This document shows positions 1 to 9,170 of a stretch of DNA of 47,338 bases, one piece after another. The notes under the pieces were generated by a model. It worked only from the letters and a program-made list of their open reading frames with translations. It did not search any database and had not been told where the DNA came from. The first letter of the stretch is position 1, and each line of letters opens with the position of its first letter. Position numbers and translations under genes: made by a program. The DNA is from Tenericutes bacterium ADurb.Bin239 (GTDB taxonomy: Bacteria; Bacillota_I; Bacilli_A; RFN20; CAG-826). The stretch is from assembly GCA_002069815.1 (NCBI GenBank), contig MWCB01000011.1:1-47338 (forward strand). Reading direction: 5' to 3'.

Positions 1-58
1 CAACGGCACTAGTGATGATGACCGCTGCTAAAACAAAGAGTCCGCGTCTTAACTTCAT
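1..58 (-). CDS. Start of an exported protein (partial, runs off the window)
   Basis: Only the first 19 codons are present. The ATG at 58-56 overlaps the TGA stop of the GH125 gene in an ATGA arrangement and has a clear GGAGGATC ribosome site upstream. The visible peptide begins MKLRRGLFVLAAVIITSAV, a basic start followed by a hydrophobic stretch, so a signal peptide is very likely. It is translationally coupled to the mannan operon and is probably another surface component, but nothing can be said about its mature domain. Confidence 0.7.
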   Translation of the reverse strand, partial: MKLRRGLFVLAAVIITSAV

Positions 59-2598
59 AATGGATCCTCCAATACATTAATGTTTAATATTTTTGTTAAG
101 TATAAATGGGCGTACAATGCACATGGCCAAGTAAACCAGTCGCGTGAATATTCGCTCGGGTTATTAGCGTTAAAAGCTTCATGCATAACATACGTTCCCC
201 CTGTCGTGTTTGTCATATATTCAATCATCGTTTCAATTTCTGCTTGATTGTCGGTTGTTAAACCTTGCATTGCTAAAGCCATATGCCAGGGGACCGGGGT
301 TTCAGGATGCGGATTAGTACCCCCAATCATGTCATGGGGATCACCAATCCCTTTAGCGTAAGTCCCTTCGTAATAATAAGGGTTATCCTTACTTAAAATA
401 AAAGCACGGGTATTTAAATAAGTTGCATCATCCTTAGCCGCATAGCCTAACCACGGAATTGAAAGCAAACTAGGAATATTCGCCGCGTCCATTAATAATT
501 TCCCGCTATCGGAGTTAGCATCACTTGAAAATCCGTTCGTTTCAAAAGCATATATTTTGCCATAAGTTGGATGATTATATGTCGCGTATGTTTCAATTGC
601 CGCTCTTACTTCACTAGCCATTAATGTGGCTGCACTTAATTCATTCGGGAAGCGATTAATACTTTGGAACACTGCCGCCATCTTTTCAAGCGTAGCAACA
701 GCAAACATGTTGCCCGGGATAAAGAACTTATAGTAATTAACATCATCACTTGGCCGATAGCCACTCCAAATTAATCCACTTTCTAAATTAACTTCATGCG
801 GACCAGCGTCCCGATCATTACCGATTGTAATCATATAATTTGCGTCATCATGATTCCGCTCATTTTCTAACGTTTCTAATACTTTTTGGAACATAATTTG
901 GAAGAAAGCATCAAAGATGCTTGCATCTTTTGTAATATCGTAATAATTACTAGCCAACCACAGCGGATACATCAGCGAATCAATTTCAAACTTAAGTTCA
1001 AAGACACTCCCATCATTATTAAAAGCGTTAGCGTATTGATTACGCCGGATCAATTCAAATTGACGTAAAAGTAAACCCCGCACTAACATTTGCACATCTT
1101 GGTCCATATTCATAAATTGTAAATAAGGTAAGACTTGAGCACTAGAATCACGTAACCACATTGCGTTAATATCACCAGTGATAACAAAAGTCGTGCCATT
1201 TCGTTTATTCCGCTGAATGACACTCGGCCACGTGCCTTTATTATTCACAATACCGTCAAGAGTAGCGTAAAAAGTTTTTTGCACGGTCGTGCGCGTTGTA
1301 TCGTCACTTATCGTCGCGATATACGGATTTACATAATCACGCATCGCCGAATACGTATAATCAGCAGTGTCAAAACTTAATAAGTTAAACGCTATTTCGT
1401 CATTAATATGCGGTAAAGTCATATAATCTGTCTTCATTTGTTCAAGAGTTATAAGACCCCAATCGCCCCGCGAATTATCGACGAACTCAAAATATAGAGC
1501 TTTATGTTGGTAAGGAGTAAGGTCAAGGTAATAAAGATGGGTTGCTTCTTCATCGGCATCTTTCCACCGGTCACTAAAGAAACGGAAGACTTCAATATTG
1601 GTCCCGACTTCTTTTAAGGAAACGTATGTAACATCGCGATGCTTGGTAGCGCCTACTCGAAGCGAAGCAAGTAGTTGATTAGTAACTTTAAAAGCACTTG
1701 AACGAAGGACCCCAATCTTTGTTTCATCAGCGCGATTACTAAGCCTTCTAGACGCATTAATGTGACTTGCTTTAAAAACGCCTTCTTCACCAATAACGGT
1801 ATAACCATCTAATCCCAAACTAAAGTCGCCATTATATAGTGAAGTCGGGGTCCCAGCATAATCAGGAAATAACGGTTTAACATCACTTGCCTTTGTATAC
1901 CCCGCTAAATTCGGTCTATTTTGGTAGTAAGTGATAAAGTTATCGACGACTAAATAGCCGTAATTTGCCGAAGATTGGTCGACTAATTGTATTTTTATTG
2001 CGCGACCTAAAAAATTACTTAAATCAACATAATAATCATTCATATTTTCAACACGATATTCATAATTTTGTGCATTTGGAATATTAAAAAGTTGATTATT
2101 AACGCGATAGAGTTCGATATTCGTGTGCGCATCAATAAAGGAAATATATGTTAAAGCGCCTAGATAAGCACCGCCTAATTTAAAAGTAATAATGCCGCTG
2201 CCCCCAATAACGAAAGCACTAGAACGTAAGATCCCTTCCGCGCTTTCATTTTGACTATATAAGAAATAAGTACCTTCTTTGTTATAAGTAACACTTGGTG
2301 TCACCATCTCTAAATTAACAACATCACTGTCACTAAAGGCATCACCCTTCACTACTTCCCACCCCGCTAAATCACCACTCTCAAAGTTTCCATTAGTGAC
2401 CATATATTGACGTATATCAACTTCAGAACTTGATTCTTCACTTGATCCACTGGAAGTTACTTCACTACTTTCATCACTAACTATTAACGAATCGCTGAGT
2501 GATTCACTGCGGCTTGAACTTGTTTGCTGACAACTAAGGATTGACAAAAAGCTAATGAGTAAGACAAATATTTTTGATAAATATCGTTTATGTTTCAC
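55..2598 (-). CDS. Surface lipoprotein GH125 exo-alpha-1,6-mannosidase with two lectin-like modules
   Basis: 847 aa. A lipoprotein signal ends in lipobox LSILSC (Cys about 23), followed by a Ser-rich linker to about residue 60. Two related beta-rich modules lie at about 67-226 and 255-395, each with the GxLRSSAF core, a strand resembling FKLGGA, and YYVDLS...VD. The remainder, about 405-840, is a GH125 catalytic domain: GDINAMWLRDSSAQV near residue 480 and MHEAF...WFTWPCALYAHL near 804 are hallmark stretches, with the Glu of MHE at the position expected for the catalytic base. The family removes non-reducing alpha-1,6-mannose with inversion. Anchored outside the membrane, it would trim mannan or N-glycan branches before import by the ABC system upstream in the operon. 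It ends in an ATGA overlap with the next gene. The family call is firm; the substrate is inferred. Confidence 0.9.
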   Translation of the reverse strand: MKHKRYLSKIFVLLISFLSILSCQQTSSSRSESLSDSLIVSDESSEVTSSGSSEESSSEVDIRQYMVTNGNFESGDLAGWEVVKGDAFSDSDVVNLEMVTPSVTYNKEGTYFLYSQNESAEGILRSSAFVIGGSGIITFKLGGAYLGALTYISFIDAHTNIELYRVNNQLFNIPNAQNYEYRVENMNDYYVDLSNFLGRAIKIQLVDQSSANYGYLVVDNFITYYQNRPNLAGYTKASDVKPLFPDYAGTPTSLYNGDFSLGLDGYTVIGEEGVFKASHINASRRLSNRADETKIGVLRSSAFKVTNQLLASLRVGATKHRDVTYVSLKEVGTNIEVFRFFSDRWKDADEEATHLYYLDLTPYQHKALYFEFVDNSRGDWGLITLEQMKTDYMTLPHINDEIAFNLLSFDTADYTYSAMRDYVNPYIATISDDTTRTTVQKTFYATLDGIVNNKGTWPSVIQRNKRNGTTFVITGDINAMWLRDSSAQVLPYLQFMNMDQDVQMLVRGLLLRQFELIRRNQYANAFNNDGSVFELKFEIDSLMYPLWLASNYYDITKDASIFDAFFQIMFQKVLETLENERNHDDANYMITIGNDRDAGPHEVNLESGLIWSGYRPSDDVNYYKFFIPGNMFAVATLEKMAAVFQSINRFPNELSAATLMASEVRAAIETYATYNHPTYGKIYAFETNGFSSDANSDSGKLLMDAANIPSLLSIPWLGYAAKDDATYLNTRAFILSKDNPYYYEGTYAKGIGDPHDMIGGTNPHPETPVPWHMALAMQGLTTDNQAEIETMIEYMTNTTGGTYVMHEAFNANNPSEYSRDWFTWPCALYAHLYLTKILNINVLEDPL

Positions 2599-2608
2599 TT
2601 TAATCCTC

Positions 2609-4069
2609 CTAATACATTAAGTTATTTGCAAAATTAATTCCCGTAAAATCAGGTACTTCTTCATAATATGTTTTAATATCGGAAACAAAGATTGTATCCC
2701 AACTACCAGTAGCGTTATCAACGACTTCAAAATAGGCAACTTTGTTTAAATATTTAGTTAAATCAACATAATAAGTAACTAAATTAGTGCCATCACTTCG
2801 ATCATTAGTGAATCTAATGATTTCAGTGTTACATCCGTATAAGCGCACGGAAACATACGTATCTTTATCAAAACGCGCTCCTTTGGCTGCGCCAAGTTGA
2901 AGTGAAACGTACCCCGCCCCATCAATCGTAAATAATGATGAGCGAATTAAACCACGCCCCGCATCCCCATTGGCGTTGGACTTTAAAATCCCCGTTTCAA
3001 CATGGAAAGCTGACGTATCTTGCCATCCTAAATTAGGCGATACATTCCACATTTCCAGCCCGAGTGAAAAGTCCCCGTTTGGTAATTGATTGGGCGCATA
3101 ACTTAAGGCAAATGTCGGCACTTCATTAACGACTATACCCCCAATGTCAATACTCGGCTTTGGATCATGATAAGTTTCTAAATAATCAAATGTTACATAA
3201 TCATCACTATGACCCCCGCGGTCATGGAGAATAGCGTAGAGTTTTTCCCCTAAATAAGCACTTAAGTCCGCTTTATAGTAAGGTGCATACCCAAATTTAC
3301 TACTTGAACCATCACGATGATAATAGCGGTCACTATAACGCGCTATTTCGAAGTTATCACTCGCGCGATAAATTGAAAGATAAGCTAAGTCAGCTACCCG
3401 GCCAACTCCTAAGTTAAAAGTAATATAACCACTCCCGCCTAGAGTAAAGGTTGACGATTTTAGCATTCCTATTTTTTCTTCATAAGTTGCTAAGTCTTCA
3501 CCTTCAGGCGGTCCAATGAGAAAATCACCATTGCCCGAATAAGGTCCGCTTTCGGCCGAGGTTCCATGTGCGACTACGGCATCATTGGTAAACGCTAATA
3601 AGTTTCGTTCGCCTTTAAAAATAGTGCTTGCTTCCCACCCAAATAAATCACCCGTTTCAAAGGAATGATTGATAACCCGATATTCATTATTTTTGTCAAG
3701 TACTACAAAACTTAATGTACTTTGACCAGTTGTCGAATAAACATCAAGTTCATATTCGCCTGGTGTAAGGTAGACCAAGTAATGTCTTTTAATCCGTATA
3801 TAACTATCCGTAATTTCATAATCACTCGCGACAATATTATGGCCACTTAAAAAGGCAATATCGCCCGCGTCGTCATAAAATATATATTCTAAATCATTTA
3901 ATAAATCAAAATCGAAAGTATCAATAACGGGGGTAATTGCAAAATTATCAGCTACTATTTCTTCACTTGCTTCACTAGAACTTAACAAGGAAGATTCTAC
4001 TTCGGAAAGCGGATCAGTACATCCGATCAAAAGTAATAAGCAAAAACTAAGCATTACTTTTCGTTTCAT
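2609..4069 (-). CDS. Lipoprotein with two lectin-like (SSxF) modules
   Basis: 486 aa. A signal peptide with lipobox LLIGC (Cys about 17) is followed by a Ser/Glu linker. An Ig-like segment of about 90 residues comes next, then two copies of the module seen in the GH125 protein: about 133-305 (GDLFGWEA, MLKSSTF, GGSGYITFNLG, YYKADLSAYLG) and about 330-480 (NGDFSLGL, GLIRSSLF, VSLQLGAAK, YYVDLTKYL). There is no recognisable catalytic domain. It sits 10 bases ahead of the GH125 gene and overlaps the upstream DUF1861-like gene by four bases, so it is co-translated with the mannan machinery. A non-catalytic glycan-binding surface protein is the simplest reading. The modules resemble extra domains I associate with Gram-positive GH32-type proteins, but their ligand is not known to me. 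Confidence 0.75.
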   Translation of the reverse strand: MKRKVMLSFCLLLLIGCTDPLSEVESSLLSSSEASEEIVADNFAITPVIDTFDFDLLNDLEYIFYDDAGDIAFLSGHNIVASDYEITDSYIRIKRHYLVYLTPGEYELDVYSTTGQSTLSFVVLDKNNEYRVINHSFETGDLFGWEASTIFKGERNLLAFTNDAVVAHGTSAESGPYSGNGDFLIGPPEGEDLATYEEKIGMLKSSTFTLGGSGYITFNLGVGRVADLAYLSIYRASDNFEIARYSDRYYHRDGSSSKFGYAPYYKADLSAYLGEKLYAILHDRGGHSDDYVTFDYLETYHDPKPSIDIGGIVVNEVPTFALSYAPNQLPNGDFSLGLEMWNVSPNLGWQDTSAFHVETGILKSNANGDAGRGLIRSSLFTIDGAGYVSLQLGAAKGARFDKDTYVSVRLYGCNTEIIRFTNDRSDGTNLVTYYVDLTKYLNKVAYFEVVDNATGSWDTIFVSDIKTYYEEVPDFTGINFANNLMY

Positions 4070-4992
4070 ACTTTCGTCAACCTCTCATATTCAATAAACG
4101 GATCTTCCATTAAAGCATAATGTCCTTCCGCATCACTTAATCCGACATAAAGAGTTGCTAACTCTTGTTCATGTCGTAATAATCCACCAGCAAAGACAAC
4201 ATCAACCAAATCAGGACGTTTTGCCGCTCCTTTTTTAAAATCACTCCGTTCACAAATGACCTTAAGCGGGGTTGCTTCTTTCGTGCGCGGATTAAAAGCA
4301 AATGTCATCCCGTAATAATGGCGAACATCGCCATCACTAAAGGTAGCAATATGTCCTAATATTCCTAACCATCCGTTTTTAAGCACAAAGGCTTCATTGA
4401 CCCCGCCCCACGTTGTCGCACTAAATTGATTTGGAAGAATCGCCGCGTCTTTAATCATCGTTGTTGTTATCTCATTAAACTTTTTAGCAAAGGTATAGCC
4501 AATCTTACCTGGTCCAGCGACTCCGCCTTGCGGTCGCGTAAAAATATGGATACCATTTTTATCTTGTAATAAGCGCACGTCTTTCATGTTCAGGGGGGCC
4601 ACTAAGACTTTCGTTAAGTTATCAAGACTACTTCCTTTATAGAAAGTTGTGTGCCAATGGGTGATGTTATCACTTTCATCCATAAAGATTTCGGTCCCAC
4701 CTACGACTAGATCACCATCAATAGTTGTGACACACGGATCTTGGAAATTATGAATTTGATATTGAGTGGCTTTATATGTATCTCGCTCGATTTCTTCAAA
4801 GAAAATAACGCGGGAAACTTCTTTATCCCGTGGTTCAACACGACCTGGTAAATACGTTTTACCATGCCACACAAAAGGCTGGCAGATATTATAAACATCT
4901 TCGCCTTCCACTCCTAAAAAGGTAATCTTTTGGGTCTTAATGATTTCTTTATTAAGACGAGCTTCTTTTAATAATTTACTAATATCACTCAT
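4066..4992 (-). CDS. DUF1861 / GH130-like five-bladed propeller protein
   Basis: 308 aa, no signal peptide, so cytoplasmic. YLPGRVEPRDKE near residue 50, NFQDPCVT near 83 and WGGVNEAFVLKNGW near 196 match my recollection of the DUF1861 family, a beta-propeller group related to the GH130 mannoside phosphorylases. It lies between the sugar permease gene and the glycan-binding lipoprotein and overlaps the latter by four bases. A role in cutting or phosphorolysing an imported manno-oligosaccharide is inferred from this setting and from the second GH130 gene in the same operon. I cannot identify the catalytic acid with certainty; it could also be a non-enzymatic or hydrolytic relative. Confidence 0.65.
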   Translation of the reverse strand: MSDISKLLKEARLNKEIIKTQKITFLGVEGEDVYNICQPFVWHGKTYLPGRVEPRDKEVSRVIFFEEIERDTYKATQYQIHNFQDPCVTTIDGDLVVGGTEIFMDESDNITHWHTTFYKGSSLDNLTKVLVAPLNMKDVRLLQDKNGIHIFTRPQGGVAGPGKIGYTFAKKFNEITTTMIKDAAILPNQFSATTWGGVNEAFVLKNGWLGILGHIATFSDGDVRHYYGMTFAFNPRTKEATPLKVICERSDFKKGAAKRPDLVDVVFAGGLLRHEQELATLYVGLSDAEGHYALMEDPFIEYERLTKV

Positions 4993-4994
4993 AA

Positions 4995-5891
4995 TTATCC
5001 TTTAATCCCTACCCCCGCGACTGATTGTAAAAATTTCTTCTGCATAAAACTAAATAATAAAACAACGGGAATTAAACTAACTAAACTAGCCACGGATACA
5101 TAGTTCCATGGCACTAAATAAGAACTTGACCCTCCTTCACGGAAAAGATTTTCAAAGATGGAAATACTATTTGCCATAACCCAGTTCGATTTATCACTAA
5201 TATAGAGCGCTGGTCCGTATAAATCATTATATGTACCAACAAAATAAAGTAGAATGACCGTAGTAATCGCCGGAATATTAAGGGGTAGCACTACTTTAAA
5301 GAAAATCGCTACTTCCCCATATCCATCAACTCGAGCGGCTTCAATAAGGGCTTTGGGAATCGTTAAGAAAAATTGTCGAAACATAAAGATAACAAAGACA
5401 TCAGTGGCAAACCACGCGGCGATCCAAAGCGGAATATAGGCTACTTCTTTAAGCCCGCTATTAACCATAAATTCATAAATAGGAATACCGAGTAATTCCC
5501 CCGGAATCATCATCGTGGAAAGTAACACGAAGAAAATAATGTTTTTACCAGGGAACTTAAAGAACGCAAAGCCGTAAGCCACTAACGAACATGTAACTAC
5601 GGTCCCAATTGTTTTTAAGGCAAAGATAAACATTGTATTTAAGAACATACGCACTACTTTATAATCAGGATGTGAGAAGACAAACTTAATGTTTTCCCAG
5701 AGCGCAAAAGAATGCGGAACCATCGTTGCTTGGGTGGCCGCTTCATTTAAATCTTTCATCGCAGTAATGGAAAGATAATATAAAGGAATAAGCGCAACGA
5801 TAGCAAAAAACACTAACGCCGCATAAATAAAACTTTTGCGAGCGTGCTCTTTACGTTTGTGACTCTTTCGTTTGCTGCTTATTTTAATCAT
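4995..5891 (-). CDS. Carbohydrate ABC transporter permease, MalG type
   Basis: About 298 aa from the ATG at 5891, which overlaps the upstream permease stop in an ATGA; the longer open frame upstream only shadows that gene. A Lys/Arg-rich N-terminus precedes six predicted membrane segments. The EAA loop that docks the ATPase is visible as EAARVDGYGEVAIFFKVVLP, and the C-terminus FMQKKFLQSVAGVGIKG is characteristic of MalG-like subunits of the CUT1 class. With its MalF-type partner and the binding protein it would import oligosaccharides. No ATPase gene is present in the window, as is usual for CUT1 systems that share one MsmK/MalK-type ATPase encoded elsewhere. Confidence 0.92.
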   Translation of the reverse strand: MIKISSKRKSHKRKEHARKSFIYAALVFFAIVALIPLYYLSITAMKDLNEAATQATMVPHSFALWENIKFVFSHPDYKVVRMFLNTMFIFALKTIGTVVTCSLVAYGFAFFKFPGKNIIFFVLLSTMMIPGELLGIPIYEFMVNSGLKEVAYIPLWIAAWFATDVFVIFMFRQFFLTIPKALIEAARVDGYGEVAIFFKVVLPLNIPAITTVILLYFVGTYNDLYGPALYISDKSNWVMANSISIFENLFREGGSSSYLVPWNYVSVASLVSLIPVVLLFSFMQKKFLQSVAGVGIKG

Positions 5892-6823
5892 GATAAAGTA
5901 ATATCCTTTTCCACATAAAATTTCGACATAAAGAATTGCAAGAGAGTAAACGCTAAAATAATAAGGAAGAATAGCCACGCCATCGCCGCTGCATATCCGA
6001 GGCGGAACGGCATATTAAAGGCGGTCATAAACATGTAAATAGGGAAGAGTAAGGTTGAATTACTCGGCCACCCTGATCCGTTCCCCATCACAAACGCAAG
6101 TGAGAAAGCGCGCAAGCCATCAATCGTAATTAAAATAACATTGAAAAATAACATCGGCGTAATAAGCGGTAAAGTAATTTTAAAGAATTGTTGAACGCGA
6201 CTCGCTCCTTCTAAGGTCGCGGCTTCATAAAGATGTTCAGGGATACTTTGTAGAGCCGCAAGAAACACAAGCATTTTTATGCCAAAGCCCATTGAACTAA
6301 TTAAAATCATCGTTAATAAGGCTGAGTCGGGAGAAATATACCATAGCGGCGGATTCGTCGCGCCAAATAACATTAATAATTGGTTAATTAGTCCAGTCTC
6401 GGGGTTAAATAAATTTTTATAAACCGCGCCAACAGCAAAGCTAGGAATAATAAAGGGAAGCATATAAATCGTTCTAAATACTCCTATTCCTTTTACTTTG
6501 CTATTGAGTAACATCGCTAAAATAAGTGATGTAACGAGTACGAAGAAACCACTAACAAAGGCAAAGATTAATGATTGTTTAATCGATAAAGCAAATAACT
6601 TATCATGTTTTAAAGCATATAAATAATTAGCCCAGCCCACAAACTCGGTATTCGTGTCAAAAATACTCTTATTGGTAAACGATAACACTAAGGTTCGCAC
6701 AATTGGGTAAAAGTAAAAGAGCAAGAAGCCAATTAAAGCGATAGCGGTGAAAAGAAGAAAATAACGATAGTCTTTTCGAAAGTTCTTCGTAAACTGTTTC
6801 CACTTACTCCCTTTTAATGTCAT
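5888..6823 (-). CDS. Carbohydrate ABC transporter permease, MalF type
   Basis: 311 aa with six predicted membrane helices. Typical CUT1 features are LLFYFYPIVRTLVLSF near the start, the NLFNPETGLIN segment near residue 135, and an EAA loop EAATLEGASRVQQFFKITLP near 205. The start is set by GGAGAT eight bases upstream and by abutment with the stop of the solute-binding gene. It forms the membrane channel together with the MalG-type subunit, whose start overlaps its stop. The substrate is inferred to be manno-oligosaccharide from the surrounding GH125 and GH130 genes. Confidence 0.92.
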   Translation of the reverse strand: MTLKGSKWKQFTKNFRKDYRYFLLFTAIALIGFLLFYFYPIVRTLVLSFTNKSIFDTNTEFVGWANYLYALKHDKLFALSIKQSLIFAFVSGFFVLVTSLILAMLLNSKVKGIGVFRTIYMLPFIIPSFAVGAVYKNLFNPETGLINQLLMLFGATNPPLWYISPDSALLTMILISSMGFGIKMLVFLAALQSIPEHLYEAATLEGASRVQQFFKITLPLITPMLFFNVILITIDGLRAFSLAFVMGNGSGWPSNSTLLFPIYMFMTAFNMPFRLGYAAAMAWLFFLIILAFTLLQFFMSKFYVEKDITLS

Positions 6824-8146
6824 TTAGTTATCTCCATATAAGTCTCGATAATAGTTATTGACGTTTCGTTCAATCTTCGTTAAAACGGCGACAACATCAG
6901 TTTCCGCACCGCGACCATCAATCATTAATTTATATAATTCACTCATAACAAAGTTACGCATAATATTGGCAAAGTCTTGTTCACGCGGTAAGACAATTGC
7001 TTCATTAATAGCGGCAAAAAGGGCTTCAATCTTAATATTCTTCTGTTTGTCACTTGGTAATTCTTCAATATATGCCTGCATATTTTTAAGCGCGCCAATC
7101 TTACCATGCTCATACATTTTTAGCGCCCCTTCTTTCCCTGCCCAAAGTTTTAAGAAGCCAAATGACTCTTGCACTTTTTTACTGCGCACTGAAATACCAA
7201 AAGCATCGGCCGATAATTCACCACCCGGCGCTTCAGGACGTCCGACTGGTTTTGGCAATACTTCAATATCCCAATCTAAATCAATCGCATCATAAGAGAA
7301 CCAGTCCCCTAAGTGACCACCAAAAATCATAGCGACATTACCGGCTAAAAAAGAATTAGCGCTTGCCATTTCATTCGCGTTGGGACTAAATTTAACTCCT
7401 TCTGCACCCATTGCTTTTTCGCGGAAAAAGGTCGTCGCTGCAATTACTTCAGGAGTCGTCAGCGCAACTTTATGATTATTCGTGTTAGGAACGTAGAATG
7501 AGCCGCCCATCTGTTGAGCGTATACATACCATTCACCCCACCAGTTAAGTTGCGTTTCCGCTCCAAAGTGATGCGGTGGTGCGCCACTACATTTAGTCAT
7601 TGCCACTCCTGCTTTTTGAAAATCGTCATACGTCCAACTTGGCTGCGGATAAATGCTTTCTTCTGGTCCTAGATTTAAAGCACTGCGAATTGCTGTTTCA
7701 TGGTCCTTAAACATTGCTTTGTTGTAATAGAGAAGGGAGGTATTAACGGAAGTCGGTAACGCGTAAACTTTTTCATCAATCGTTAGTGCTTCAATAATTG
7801 GATCTAAATAATCACTTAGTTTTAACGTAGCGTCACCATTAATTAAAGTTGTTAAATCAGTCAAAGACGGACGCATAGCTTCAATGATAACCGTACTTGT
7901 TTTAATAATATCGGGTTCATCCTTAGTGCCAATTAATTTACCAACATCTTGCCCATATGTAGCTTTAACCGTAATCCCCGTTTGTTCCTTATAAAGTTCA
8001 AATAGTTCATCGTATCTTCCATCATCCTCAATATCAAGAGCAATTTTTATCTCATCAACTTTCGGTTTATTAATACATCCTGAAAGAGTACTACTAAGCA
8101 CAAATAAAGCAAGCATTACATTCACTTTAATTAATCTTTGCATCAT
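6824..8146 (-). CDS. Extracellular sugar-binding lipoprotein of the ABC importer
   Basis: 440 aa, family 1 extracellular solute-binding protein. The signal peptide ends in lipobox TLSGC (Cys about 24). The first lobe opens with DEIKIALDIEDDGRYDELF and contains the usual EQTGITVKATYG segment; LPTSVNTSLLYYNKAMF near residue 130 and GNVAMIFGGHLGDW near 270 are typical of this class. The ATG overlaps the stop of the GH130 gene (ATGA) with AGGAGCG just upstream. It captures oligosaccharides released at the surface and hands them to the two permeases encoded next. Ligand identity is inferred from context only. Confidence 0.9.
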   Translation of the reverse strand: MMQRLIKVNVMLALFVLSSTLSGCINKPKVDEIKIALDIEDDGRYDELFELYKEQTGITVKATYGQDVGKLIGTKDEPDIIKTSTVIIEAMRPSLTDLTTLINGDATLKLSDYLDPIIEALTIDEKVYALPTSVNTSLLYYNKAMFKDHETAIRSALNLGPEESIYPQPSWTYDDFQKAGVAMTKCSGAPPHHFGAETQLNWWGEWYVYAQQMGGSFYVPNTNNHKVALTTPEVIAATTFFREKAMGAEGVKFSPNANEMASANSFLAGNVAMIFGGHLGDWFSYDAIDLDWDIEVLPKPVGRPEAPGGELSADAFGISVRSKKVQESFGFLKLWAGKEGALKMYEHGKIGALKNMQAYIEELPSDKQKNIKIEALFAAINEAIVLPREQDFANIMRNFVMSELYKLMIDGRGAETDVVAVLTKIERNVNNYYRDLYGDN

Positions 8147-9168
8147 ACCGCTCCTAGGTTGCTTTTAATTTCCGCATACGTTAAAGTCGCAACCGCGATT
8201 CCTTCATCGCATACACCGTAATATATTTTTACTTCCGTTTCTTCAAAAATAGCTCCACATGTAAAGACGACATCAGGCATAAGTCCTTCTTTTTCATATG
8301 GTTCAGTGGCAGTAATGAGTGGTTCCTTACTTTTCCTTAAGATAATACTAGGATCATCTTTATCAACTAAAAGGGTAGTTAAATGATAACGATTAAATGA
8401 ATCAGCGCTATGATAAATAACAAGCCAACCGTCGTTTGTTAAATAAGGAACCGCCCCAGCACCTACCCGTACACTCGCGGTGTAGTCGATGCGGGCCCCT
8501 GTTAATACTTTATGTTCGCCCCAATGGAGTAAATTTGTACTGCGCGCGACCCACATATCAAGTCGCCCAAATTCACTTGTACTCGGTCGATGATAGGCGT
8601 AATAATATCCATTAATTTTTTGGGGGAATAAAACCACATCTTTATTATCAAAGTGGAATATATTTCCTAATCTTTCAAATCGCTTAAAATCAGTGGTGAC
8701 CATTAACCTGACATTAATACCGTATGCACTAACAGCGGTGTACGCAATATAATATTTTCCGTCAATCTCTGTAATCCGCGGATCTTCAATGCCAAATTCT
8801 TCATATGGGGAATCGGGTAAAAGTCGTTTTTCAGAAAAAGTAAAATGATAACCATCTTTACTTCTCCCAATGCGGAAATGCGAAATTGAAGTTAAGTAAT
8901 TTTGACGATGATTACGAATAACGCGCACATCAGAGAAATCATAATCAGGATCAGTTTTCGAAAACTTTAAAAATGTATAGTCATTATCGCGATATACGGG
9001 GATTACAATCTGCGAATCCTTTTGTGTCGCGACTGTTTCGGCAACTCGAGCAATCATAATGTATTCATCGTTAACTTTAATAACCGCGGGGTTAAAAACG
9101 CCAAACACTTTAAAATCAGGACGACTCGGTTTAATTTGTTCTTTGGTAACGATTAATCTTTTTTTCAT
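8143..9168 (-). CDS. GH130 family mannoside phosphorylase or hydrolase
   Basis: About 341 aa starting at the ATG at 9168; no signal peptide, so intracellular. The five-bladed propeller motifs are plain: FNPAVIKVNDEYIMIARV near residue 22, GIEDPRITEIDGKYYIAYT near 125, KDVVLFPQKINGYYYAYHRP near 170 and YHSADSFNRYHLT near 265. GH130 enzymes act on beta-linked mannosides, most by phosphorolysis to mannose 1-phosphate. Located just before the importer genes, it probably processes the imported beta-mannosyl core left after alpha-mannose removal, as in N-glycan or mannan catabolism. Whether it is a phosphorylase or a hydrolase cannot be decided by eye. Confidence 0.88.
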   Translation of the reverse strand: MKKRLIVTKEQIKPSRPDFKVFGVFNPAVIKVNDEYIMIARVAETVATQKDSQIVIPVYRDNDYTFLKFSKTDPDYDFSDVRVIRNHRQNYLTSISHFRIGRSKDGYHFTFSEKRLLPDSPYEEFGIEDPRITEIDGKYYIAYTAVSAYGINVRLMVTTDFKRFERLGNIFHFDNKDVVLFPQKINGYYYAYHRPSTSEFGRLDMWVARSTNLLHWGEHKVLTGARIDYTASVRVGAGAVPYLTNDGWLVIYHSADSFNRYHLTTLLVDKDDPSIILRKSKEPLITATEPYEKEGLMPDVVFTCGAIFEETEVKIYYGVCDEGIAVATLTYAEIKSNLGAV

Positions 9169-9170
9169 AA